This document shows positions 55,085-64,000 of a stretch of 64,000 bases of DNA, in pieces. The position numbers were made by a program, and so were the translations under genes. A model generated the notes under the pieces. That model made no database searches. It saw only the letters and a program-made list of their open reading frames with translations, and was not told where the DNA came from. This DNA comes from Stichopus chloronotus (lineage: Eukaryota > Echinodermata > Holothuroidea > Aspidochirotida > Stichopodidae): assembly GCA_021234535.1 (NCBI GenBank), contig SFZH01000008.1, positions 17,647,358 to 17,711,357 of the forward strand. Reading direction: 5' to 3'. The stretch's first letter is position 1. Each line of letters begins with the position of its first letter.

Positions 55085-55454
55085 TTTTGACCTCCCATGA
55101 CCCCAAATGACCTTTCACCTCTGCCAAAAAAAAATAAGGATCATCTACTCGATATGGGCAATCCACACATTAACTATGAGATCTCACATTGACCGTTCTG
55201 GAGATATCGTGTTTACAAGCAATTTTCAAGGTATTTACCTTTTGACCTCTAGTGACCCCAAATGACCTTTGACCTCCACCAAAAAACAATAGGGATCATC
55301 TACTCAATATGGGCAATCTACATGCAAAGTATGAGATCACTCAGAGTTACGCCTCTTGAGATATCGTGTTTACAAGCAGGCGTCACACACGCACATACAC
55401 ACACACACACACGACATCACCATCGCATAGATTCCTCTGCCTTCGGCAAGGAAT
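55085..55454 (+). mobile_element. family B repeat, copy 3, right part
   Basis: Two tandem units with half-site arrays (TGACCT at 55108 and 55263, 155 bp apart), then GAGATATCGTGTTTACAAGC, a CA microsatellite (55384-55412) and a right terminal hairpin (55431-55441 with 55445-55454). The left terminal repeat is absent. It may be the other end of copy 2, split by about 1.2 kb that includes a different element, or a separate insertion. Confidence 0.7.
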
Positions 55455-55731
55455 AAAAAAAAAAGCCATTCATCTGCAATTGTGTGACGTATATATATAT
55501 ATTGTCAAATGAGGGGTCTTGTGAAATCAAACATTTTCACAACAATGTCAACATTGTTACAACAGTATCACAAGGTTTCGCCTTGGTCCTAATGTGCGAT
55601 GCATATAGCAATAGGTATACATGTGGTTTACTTGACAGTCATAACATATTTGGCCAACCGTACTGGTGAATGTTTTACTTGTGTCCAGCAATGTTTGATT
55701 GTGTGACGGTGTTTAAATTTACCCCCCCCCC

Positions 55732-55771
55732 AGATTCCATCCCATCACTTGCCACCCCCCCCCCCCCCCCC
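55732..55771 (+). repeat. two poly(C) runs, C10 and C17
   Basis: C runs at 55732-55741 and 55755-55771, separated by ATTCCATCCCATCACTTGCCA-like sequence. Both follow the family B element. Confidence 0.85.
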
Positions 55772-56597
55772 TCCGTGATTACGGCACTCTACAACAGTTT
55801 TATTCGTTGCCACGCCAGTCACTTCTTGCATACGTAATACATTTAATAACTGCCTTGGTTAACTGAGAAACATGCGGTTTATCCCAACGTGGTATATTGC
55901 AATGTTTATTTCACAAGAGAATCACGTACGTCAAATTGTGAACCAGAAATAGCCTATGCCCTCACGGTTGCTTTATGGCTATTATTACATATCGATATGT
56001 AAGCTTATAGATGTATATACATACATATATATGTATGTAATACATCGATGAATTTGAAAAGGAAACAATATACGCCAATGATGTTTAACCAAACAAATTC
56101 CTCCTACATGGTTCTATATGGACTGTGAGGGGGATCTCCCTATAATCAGAGGATGTGATACGTTAAGTGCCTCATATGCGGAGATTTGTTGCATGAGTTA
56201 TAACATAAATCAACTAATACACGTATTGCATATACGGAGAGGCCAAACCAAAACAAAGCAATTGACAGTCATCACGTGGCAGGACTATTCAAAAAGTATC
56301 TATGCCTATAGTTGCTCCGTCATGCGCTAGCGCCACGCAATATATATTTCAAGGCTGTAAAGGCCCGGTCAGCTCGCTCGTTCAACTTAAGCGTATATGC
56401 TATGCAGGAATGACATGTGCTTTTATTGCACACTTGCCTCTCCTTATTCACTCTTCATACGTTTTATTATTTCATTTTGATTTTGAAGTTAGCCTACAAA
56501 GCGCTATCTCCATTTCTTCGATCTTTGATCATAGTAACACCTCCAAACATTATATGCCCATGTTTACATCGAAAAGCGGTGTGACCCCTTCACCACT

Positions 56598-56610
56598 CCC
56601 CCCCCCCCCC
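56598..56610 (+). repeat. poly(C) run, C13
   Basis: An uninterrupted C run. The Pro stretch it adds to an overlapping open frame is not meaningful. Confidence 0.9.
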
Positions 56611-56974
56611 TAATCTTCTCGGGGAATACTTCCCTTATGCACAAAGCCATACATGCATGTTGTGACAATCTGGTACCACACATTGATGTTACAAATTTGT
56701 ACTTTGTGTATTTTCAAGAGCACCTTGCCACTCCAAACCAGCATTTCTACATTTACATCCGTGAAAAATTATCGGGAACATCCCCCAGATGTTTGCACCT
56801 CCTACCAGTTTCCTCAAATAGATCTAGTACTAACACAGAGCGGACCATACTACTGTCACACTTGTGTCTTACAAAAATAATCGTTACATCTCTCCTTCTT
56901 AACCCCCCTTATCCAGATTGGGTAGCTAGCAATCTCGCTTCTCAGTGCTATATAAAGCAGATGAACTCGTAACA

Positions 56975-57355
56975 ATAAAGCTGGAGTATGAGTTGGCCTG
57001 GTCATCTACCTTTATTCTTCGTCAGTGTTTCAGAGGAGAGAAAGAAGGGGAAAAGATCACCTGTCACAGAATCTGAATGGGAACTATTTGCATTCATCTT
57101 CCAGATATTTGAATATGAAAAATTGTTTTCACATTTTTGTTGCCCCTATGAAATTCAGACTCTCCGAGAAAGCCTAGCCATCACTCACTGTTACTTGATA
57201 TCAAACAGACCAATGGGAATGGATATGAATATTCATATCTACAAAAAAAGTGGCTTAAACAAAGTTTTTTTTTTTCATGGTGGCTATAACATTTCGGTGT
57301 AATTTGACTTTCAGTGGCAAAATGTAACAAATTCCAACTCACATTCAAGCTTTAA
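56975..57355 (-). mobile_element. family A MITE, copy 3 (upstream of spen)
   Basis: The same element in reverse orientation, about 381 bp. The left end is ATAAAGCTGGAGTATGAGTTGG and the right end is CCAACTCACATTCAAGCTTTAA. The core AAACAGACCAATGGGAATGG and the ATGAATATTCAT palindrome are intact. The 104-codon open frame across it (56988-57302) is a by-product and not a gene. Confidence 0.78.
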
Positions 57356-59082
57356 GCTCACTTCTTGTTGTTGATCTTACCCAATGTTGAATTATTAATA
57401 GCATGTTACTAACATAGGATCTTAAGAAAGCTTTCGTTTATAAATAAATAAATTCGGTATTTTCACAAGAGATTTTATTTTTAATCTAAAACGGAACTCA
57501 AACAACATAAGTGTAAAATCATTGTTTTTATGACCTAAGTCTAGTTATTGTTGAAAGATATAGTAACCAGTTTCAGGGAGAAAAACGCCTCTTGATTCAG
57601 CTTTAACTCAGATGGCAGCTGCAGTGCTCCGTAGACATATAATAATCTTTGTTTAATAATCTTCGTTTCGTCATTTTACCGCCATTGGTACTTCTGGATC
57701 TTCAGGGGGTAGTCGACACTTAACTTGGGAATTTAAGTTGAATATTCATAGAATTTGCACATTGAATTTTGAGACAATTACATTTTGAAGTTGGTTATCT
57801 ATTCAGCAAAACTGACGCAATGCAGTATACAGACCTTAGATATTTTGATCAACCCCTGCTCACTGTACGAAACATATCAGAGGCCTATTAGTGTAGGCAC
57901 TATGAGTCAGGAAAAGTGTTATGGGGGAAACCTTCGCTTTGTGTAACTTTTGTTTCCTTTTATGCAATTCTTCAATAATTCTTCAAGTGATGACCGTTTC
58001 TGGCTCATTTGGATTTAAAACTGCAACGAGGAAAAAAGTATGTAGATTTTCTCACAATTAACTTTTTTTTCGCAATTTAATGACTAAAAATTGAATCAAG
58101 CGACTATCTGGTGTGCAGATGCCTTTTACGTCTTGTTTTTCCGTTGACTTAACAATTCTCTTCTGTTATTTTCCAGAGGGACATTCGAAAAGTTCAAACT
58201 TTTAATTTATAAATATGGGCATGTCTTTTTGGTGATGGCCATTATTGACATCCGTACACGCAATTGTGTAAACATCATCGGACATGCTTAGAATGCATTA
58301 TTTATTTATTACTTCTTTTTGCAAATATTAACATGTTCAAATTATTTTTTTGCGAGATGCAGATACGTGACTTTTTCGAGTCACCTGACCTGGAGTTATA
58401 CATCTTCCAATTCCAGTTAGTTCTTCTAGCCGTGATCATATACCTCCAGCCTCATCATCAAACTGGTCTTTTATGGTTTTCTTTCTTTTGTTTTTTTTTT
58501 ACTTTATAATCATACATTTATAATTCATGTGATTAATGTCGATTGGCCCGTCTGGATACGTGAACTACGGTATTCACAACTATGCGATATACAGATACCG
58601 AAATGTATGTTGTTGATATATATACCAGTAGTTTTGGCAGAGAAAATATATTTTATTCGGCCACAGAAAGTTTAGTTATATTTGTTTTTAACCAACGCAG
58701 GAACATGTCTCAGTCTCAAATTGAATATCATATTTGGCAAAGTTCAATTCCAGATTGGTGGTGACTTTTTTTTTCATTTTTCACGGCATGCATCGCACCC
58801 TGTAATTTTCCTTTCTACGGAGGAGACTCGGCCATACATTGCTTGTTTGTTTAGCCGTGCAATAAATATACAATAAATTTCTCTTTCGTTTCCTTTCAAC
58901 GGTATAACCCCTCCCGATGCCTTCGTCTCAACTTCAGATAGTCTCCAAAACAGGACGTCGCAGATTACTTGAAATAACAGAAACCGTGTATAAATCAGAC
59001 AAGGACCATGTATAGGTCAAACCGACACACGTAAGCCAACAATTCCGACCAGCGGATTGCGCTCCTCTTTCTCCCCTCGTTA

Positions 59083-59119
59083 TACCGGGGGTTGCTACTT
59101 CAATAGCAGCTCCCTGGTA
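59083..59119. repeat. CAGGGAG palindrome, copy 3
   Basis: TACCGGGGGTTGCTA (left arm) pairs with TAGCAGCTCCCTGGTA (right arm) with one bulge and G-T pairs, around a very short loop. It is the longest of the three hairpins. Confidence 0.65.
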
Positions 59120-59754
59120 ATACGTTATTGTATATAATCCTTACACAACCGATGCGTTGCGAGATTTTGTCCTGTTCTCGTGAATGAGTGAGGGTCACGC
59201 TGGGGTCATCGTGGTTTGACCAAAGGCTCGTACACAACCGAGCCAGTCACGTAAGAAAAGACAAAATTAGGTTTTCCTCGATCACCCTCCTCTGGGGAGG
59301 AAATTTATATTCGGGATTAATATGAGAGTAATTCGAACTATGGCAATTATATTTCACGGATGCCGCCTCAGGTTTTAATATTCGCAGCCTCGACTAGGAA
59401 GAGTGACTTCCAGTGACGAATTTGTTTCATGATCGTTATCTGTTCATCCAGATGGCATTGCAAGCCCATGGCTGCATACTGCAGTAGAGTCTGGCATATA
59501 TAGCGCATTCCGTGTAAACTATAGGCGGATATACCTGCTCGCCTTAACTACCGTATGTATTGTGACGTTGTACAACGAAACGCTCCGGGTGACAGTCCTG
59601 ACGATATGGGGGAGTTGTTAGACACTGGGGGTAGGGACCCGGGGTTCAATGGGGAAGGGGAAAGGAAAGTTGTGAAAGATAGTAGGAACTTCAAGTAGTT
59701 TCTACCCAACTGTTAGCACCTGGTCAGAGATTGTTCACAGAAGTCATTGTGATT

Positions 59755-59804
59755 ATATGCGGAGAGGGGTGGGAGTATAATATGCGGAGAGAGGTGGGAG
59801 TATA
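59755..59804. repeat. 25-bp tandem duplication
   Basis: Two adjacent copies (59755-59779 and 59780-59804) beginning ATATGCGGAGAG and ending GTGGGAGTATA, with one mismatch. The lack of divergence suggests a recent event. Confidence 0.85.
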
Positions 59805-59911
59805 ATATTGTCTTACTCCAATTGACTATGTTTTTCTTTTTTGCGAAACCAGCTTAGAGTCACCATTTCGTCCTTTTCTTTTTGCTATAAATGTTATCGT
59901 TTCATCCAAGG

Positions 59912-59961
59912 AGGAGGGGGAGGGAGGAGGGGGAGGGAGGAGGGGGAGGGAGGGGGGAGGG
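59912..59961 (+). repeat. G-rich minisatellite AGGAGGGGGAGGG
   Basis: Three perfect 13-bp copies (59912-59950) and a partial fourth unit. Many G-runs of three or more on one strand could form G-quadruplexes. It lies within a 173-codon open frame whose Gly/Arg-rich stretch is only this repeat. Confidence 0.9.
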
Positions 59962-60229
59962 TGGGATTTACGTTTTTCCGTGATGCAATGTCAGGCGCGT
60001 CCAATCACAAGCAATATACCAATGAGTATGTGTTAACAGTCGCATCCAACACTCGTTTCGATTTATTTCTCCCTTCCAAACTCAATGCCAATGCGGAACT
60101 TACAAAAAGAGTTATGTTATACTCATATAAGGTATACGTCCGCCAACCAACGGTGGATGGTTCACCAAGCAGCCGACTCATCACACATATAACTGCTGTC
60201 TCAATCGCTATGCGTTACACACTTGTCAA

Positions 60230-60243
60230 CCCCCCCCCCCCCC
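60230..60243 (+). repeat. poly(C) run, C14
   Basis: An uninterrupted C run that interrupts the 173-codon low-complexity frame region. Confidence 0.9.
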
Positions 60244-60653
60244 TTTTCTCCCCGCTTAAAACCAACAGACACGGTTGGTTTCAGACTTACTCAACAAAAC
60301 AAAATGTCACCCGACAGCTCAATGCATTATTTGAAACTCTTTGTCAAAGAACGCAATTTTAACTTTTTACTTCACGTCAAATCAATGGAACAAAGAAAAG
60401 TCGTCCAACACAAAGACAATAAATATGTTTATTTTATTGACCATTGACGCCAAATCGCTATTTATATTTTCTTCCAAAATAAAACAATAAAGGTTTGAAA
60501 ACAATATCCGCGTACAATGCCAACTATTCGTTTTAACATGTAGTATGATGCTCAGATCTGGCCCTGAAAAATAAAAGTTATGGAAGTCTGGATATCACTG
60601 ACTCCGGAGGTCTTAAAGACCAATGGAAGGTGAGGTTGCGATTTGATATTGAC

Positions 60654-60810
60654 CAGGGGCGGATCCAGGATTTTAAGGAGGGGACGGGAGGGGTGGGGAG
60701 GGGTGGGTTGGGGTTGGTTGGGGTGGGGTTGGTTGGAAGGGGGCTGGAAGGGGTGCTTGAGCGGGTGAGGTTTGGGCGGGCGGGTGAACCCTTATCTGGA
60801 TCCGCGTCTG
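60654..60810. mobile_element. hAT-like MITE with TTGAC target duplication
   Basis: The ends are CAGGGGCGGATCCAGGAT (left) and ATCTGGATCCGCGTCTG (right), which are inverted repeats with a few mismatches. CAGGGGCGGATCCAG-type ends are typical of short hAT-like elements in animals. The 5-bp sequence TTGAC abuts both ends (60649-60653 and 60811-60815). The interior is almost wholly a G-rich variable repeat of GGGGTTGGTT-like units. Open frames on both strands through it are by-products. Confidence 0.78.
60671..60780 (+). repeat. G/T-rich variable repeat inside the hAT-like element
   Basis: Irregular units of GGGGTGGG, GGGGTTGGTT and GGAAGGGGGCTGG fill the interior of the element. The G-run density on one strand would allow G-quadruplexes. 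Confidence 0.8.
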
Positions 60811-61903
60811 TTGACGTATTACGAAAATAGACCACGGTAATGGAGGACAAAAGGATCAAATTTGTGATTATCAAAGATTCCATTGTTGAATCAAACTTGG
60901 CAGCTAAAGATAGGACTCAAAGGCAAACTAATTTTCACACATCAACGGAACGCAATAACATACACTACAACTGTAAATAAGTGCATATGTAAGAAAGGCA
61001 CGGATAAATTTGCAAACAAGTGTTCCTGGGTCAATCAAACACAAACATTTTTCCAGCAAAAGTTTGTGAAAAAAAAAATCTGGAGATATGCCTACATCGT
61101 AACCGGTGGTGATAGTACTTTACTGTGTTTTGAATCCAAAAGAACAACTTATGTAGTTGGTATACGCTACAAATCCAGCCAGTCAATACGGAAATTTCTG
61201 GTGAAATCCAAAAAGTCCCCTTCTTTCAAAATAGCGGAAACTTTTCCATCCGTGCTTGAAAACGGTCATAATGGACTTTCGCTTCCCTATATTTCTGTGT
61301 GTTTTGTTATGCTAATTTTTCCAGCTTCCTACATAACCAATTAAAATCCTGTACAAATTTGTGTACATCTGTACTTTGTATACATTGGTTAGCATGCAGG
61401 GTTGCTCGGTCCCTGCATCGAATTCCAATTTGTTCGGTCTGCTAATCTTACGGTAGCCCATAACAGACTTCGTTCACGATCAAAATTTTCACTCTAGAAA
61501 TGTTGCACAAAAATGTAAAGTATAAACAATAACACACTGTACTTTTTTAAGCAGTGAAGTGGAGAGTTACCTAGTTGGTACGGCTACAGGGTCAACGGGA
61601 AACACATGTGGAACTAAGTGGTAGATATTTTTCACCTTAGGGGTAGGATTAACACTAAACGTTGTGCGATTACAAATTTTAAGGCAAGTATTACTATTGT
61701 TTTTTTTGTGAGTATTGTCTGCAACATTTAAACTGGGACAACTTCCTACACACATGGAGGTATTTTGCGATAAGCAAATTTGTTCGTATGAACTAAAGGG
61801 CAAATCTCTTCAGCGGTTCATTGTGTAGTGTGTATTTGCGTTTGCTACCATTCTTCTTATGTATGGTTAAAACACATTGCATGTTCCGTTACATGTTCTG
61901 CCA

Positions 61904-61918
61904 CCCCCCCCCCCCCCC
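61904..61918 (+). repeat. poly(C) run, C15
   Basis: An uninterrupted C run followed by GG and a T run. Confidence 0.9.
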
Positions 61919-62329
61919 GGTTTTTTTCTGTGTGTTGCAAAGGTGTAGTCTGTCTGTAGTACCAAAACAGGAAATTCGAAAAAGAAGAGAAGAAAAAAGA
62001 GATTGTCACATGATGTCACATGAGGAACATTCGTGATGCACACTGAACTTTCCGAATTGGCGTCACACCGGGGGCAAAATCCACATAGTAATTACGCTAC
62101 ATATGATGAAGTCTTGTACAGGGTATAGAAGACGTGGGCGAGTCTTTCGGGGAGGACGACCCTCAAGTGAAACCCTACAACTGCAGGCTTGTATTGCGGG
62201 AGACTAAGCGGAGCGCCACCATCGATTGGCGCTATAGCTGAACAGAAAATGTTTAATGAAAATACCATCTTGGTGGCCTGAAATGGCCCTAACTGCAGGT
62301 TCCACATGAGATCTTTCACCCTTTCCGCT

Positions 62330-62391
62330 CCCCCCCCCCCCCATGAAACCGCTGATGGAGATTGGGCGTGGTCCCCGACCCCCCCCCCCCC
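62330..62391 (+). repeat. two poly(C) runs, C13 and C13
   Basis: C runs at 62330-62342 and 62379-62391. The Gly-rich minus-strand frames here derive from them. Confidence 0.9.
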
Positions 62392-62675
62392 TCTTCCCGA
62401 CACGACGCCACCGACTGGGGTCACTAATGTAACAAAATAGTAAACATATACTTCCACACAAAATCGTAGGTGAAACACCATGATCTAACCTCGAACAAGA
62501 TTATAGGCCAACGGAGGGGAAGTGGGAGTGGGACAAACTATTCAGAGGTAAAATTTTAATAGTGAGAACTTACTTGTACACAATGCCTCGGTGTTTATTT
62601 GGAGGGGTAAGTGTGTTTTTCCTAAATCACATGGCCAAGATAGCCCATCAACCGAATCTTTGTAGTCACCCCCTC

Positions 62676-62704
62676 CACACACACACACACATACACACAC
62701 ACAC
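62676..62704 (+). repeat. CA microsatellite
   Basis: A (CA)n run with one CATA interruption, upstream region. Confidence 0.85.
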
Positions 62705-63533
62705 TTGAGAGAGATCGAGCCACACTTTCTTACTCCGAAGTTATACAGACCTAATTAACATACTAGTACCATCCATGGGGAAATTAGTCAGGGTGAAGAG
62801 TGGACCACTCCCACGGGAATATCCAGGGAATTAATCAAAACCGGTCGAAGTTGAAGTCCAATGTAAGTAATGTGTATAATCATCCCTCCCGATACACTAA
62901 GGCAGTGAAGTGAGAAGGAAAATCGTTAAACATAAGCAGAAGTACATCTTTGAATTAGACCCACAAAAGGGCAGCGAAACTTACTACCCCCCCTCCTCCA
63001 TCCAAACACCATCATCCTTGCTCCCCGCTGTCTCCCAAGTCATCCCCCTCCCCTCGCTATCCACTCCTTCTCTAAATTCCAATTAATTAGTTTAGTTTAC
63101 CTCAGTAGTGTCAAGCAGTATTAAATGAAAAAATGTTTAAAAAAAGAAAAGACGAAAAAAGTTGGTTTTGATGCAAGCAATTATGAGCCGACAAAAGCCA
63201 CGTAAGATTGCCTTGTCAAGATCCGCAGTATCGCAAAGAGATACATGTAAGAGCTGGACAACTCCCCTTGCCTTTCAACCTATAACCATTATCCACCCCT
63301 TCATCACCCACAACTGGAATGGTGCACTGGTGGATCTAAGGAGGAAGGACCATCGTGAACCATGCCCCCCCCCGAAGGTAGGCAAAAAAAAAATCTCTAA
63401 AAAGTAGAATAATTAAGAAAAAATCTCCCAACCACCGGAAGAGGGTGGATTCCTTGAAATCAATATCCAGCTCTAGGGGCATTTTACTCACAAATTTTCT
63501 GGTTCACTCTGTGCCAACACATGTCGAGTCCCG

Positions 63534-63862
63534 CCCCCCCCCCCCTCGTGGACATACACACGCTGCCACTTAAGGGCTTTCAGTTAAAAAGAAAATTCAA
63601 GGGAACCGGGGCACCCCTCCTTAGACCCCCTCCTCAATATCACTGCCAAATAAAGGTCCTGGTTCTGTCAGTGGAGTGGGGATCATGGTAAAATTGTGCA
63701 CAAATCTTTCTCTTCTACTTTCCAATGCTCATGGCCACGAAAATTGTTATCCGTTAAATCCTTATCAGTCTAACTCTGTACACAGTTTACATTTGGATTC
63801 GTTTAATATGTTACCTTGCCCACCTTTTTCTATATTTCTGTGTGTGTGGGGGGGGGGGGGGG
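63534..63862 (+). repeat. poly(C) and poly(G) runs, C12 and G15
   Basis: A C run at 63534-63545 and a G run at 63848-63862, the latter preceded by TGTGTGTG. A C9 run also occurs at 63365-63373. Confidence 0.85.
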
Positions 63863-64000
63863 TTGGTTGTCTTACTGTCATGGGACCCCCTGATTCAGGT
63901 TGTAAGGCGCGTAGACTTAGTGCATAATCAGTAATTTCTATATCAACGTGAAGCAGACTTTCACATGTGCTGGCATTAACGTAACTTGCAACCATGTTAC

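Larger units (their letters stand above)
57356..64000. other. upstream region rich in poly(C)/poly(G) and G-rich minisatellites
   Basis: No recognised gene. It contains one CAGGGAG hairpin (59083-59119), a 25-bp duplication, a G-rich 13-bp minisatellite, one hAT-like element (60654-60810), a CA microsatellite (62676-62704) and many long C or G runs. The longest non-repetitive open frame (60883-61344, 153 codons) shows no domain, no signal peptide and no family similarity that I recognise. It is not called. Confidence 0.45.

Noticed and set aside
59841..60362. Longest open frame in the window (173 codons, plus strand)
   Set aside because: Its Gly/Arg-rich part is only the AGGAGGGGGAGGG minisatellite and its Pro run is the C14 tract. 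The rest has no recognisable domain.
60883..61344. 153-codon open frame, basic and Cys-containing
   Set aside because: No family resemblance, no splice or promoter context noticed, AT-rich, and a length that can arise by chance in 64 kb over six frames. RNA-seq would settle it.
61385..61450. tRNA-like segment (GGTTAGCATGCAGGGTTGCT...CGAATTCC)
   Set aside because: It does not fold into a cloverleaf and has no proper A box.
1..64000. CRISPR arrays, operons, viral genes, reverse-transcriptase or transposase genes
   Set aside because: None seen. Repeats are short non-autonomous elements and simple repeats, and no open frame shows polymerase, integrase or transposase motifs.

Overview
The window looks like nuclear DNA from a non-vertebrate deuterostome, with an echinoderm as the best guess. 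It has no prokaryotic gene density and no operons. It is AT-rich, with consensus GT..AG splice sites, many short non-autonomous transposons, microsatellites and long poly(C)/poly(G) runs. The phylum is an inference from repeat style and from the one gene I can identify. The species cannot be read from the sequence.

Only one protein-coding gene is supported: the 5' end of a spen (SPEN/SHARP/MINT) family gene on the minus strand. Coding exon 1 (43124-43042) encodes the start Met and the first half of RRM1 with its RNP2 motif. Coding exon 2 (4272-4021) encodes the second half of RRM1 with RNP1 and a short linker. The splice phase joins perfectly: AG plus A gives the Arg of the R-Y-G segment. The two exons are separated by a 38.8 kb intron that fills most of the window. 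Positions 1-4020 are the start of the next intron. No further exon was recognised there, so the remaining RRMs, the large middle region and the SPOC domain should lie to the left of the window.

The putative promoter lies at about 43125-43345. It contains an in-frame stop just upstream of the ATG, a CCAAT box, a palindromic CRE and a TATAAATA box. The TATA box points away from spen, so a divergent transcript is possible. CpG density changes sharply here. I counted 1 and 4 CpG in two 600-bp samples inside the intron, against 25 and 12 in two 600-bp samples upstream. This is what a methylated gene body ending at a start site would leave behind.

From 43.3 to 64 kb no gene is recognisable. This part is rich in repeats: terminal-inverted-repeat (TIR) elements of four types, three copies of a CAGGGAG palindrome, G-rich minisatellites and most of the long poly(C)/poly(G) runs. 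The most interesting repeat (family B) carries a fixed array of four nuclear-receptor half-sites (spacings 4-4-1) in each of two tandem units. One complete copy sits inside the spen intron and two partial copies lie upstream. A second family (A, TTAA-like ends) carries a conserved core with the 12-bp palindrome ATGAATATTCAT. Most open reading frames in the window are short, lack recognisable domains and look like chance.
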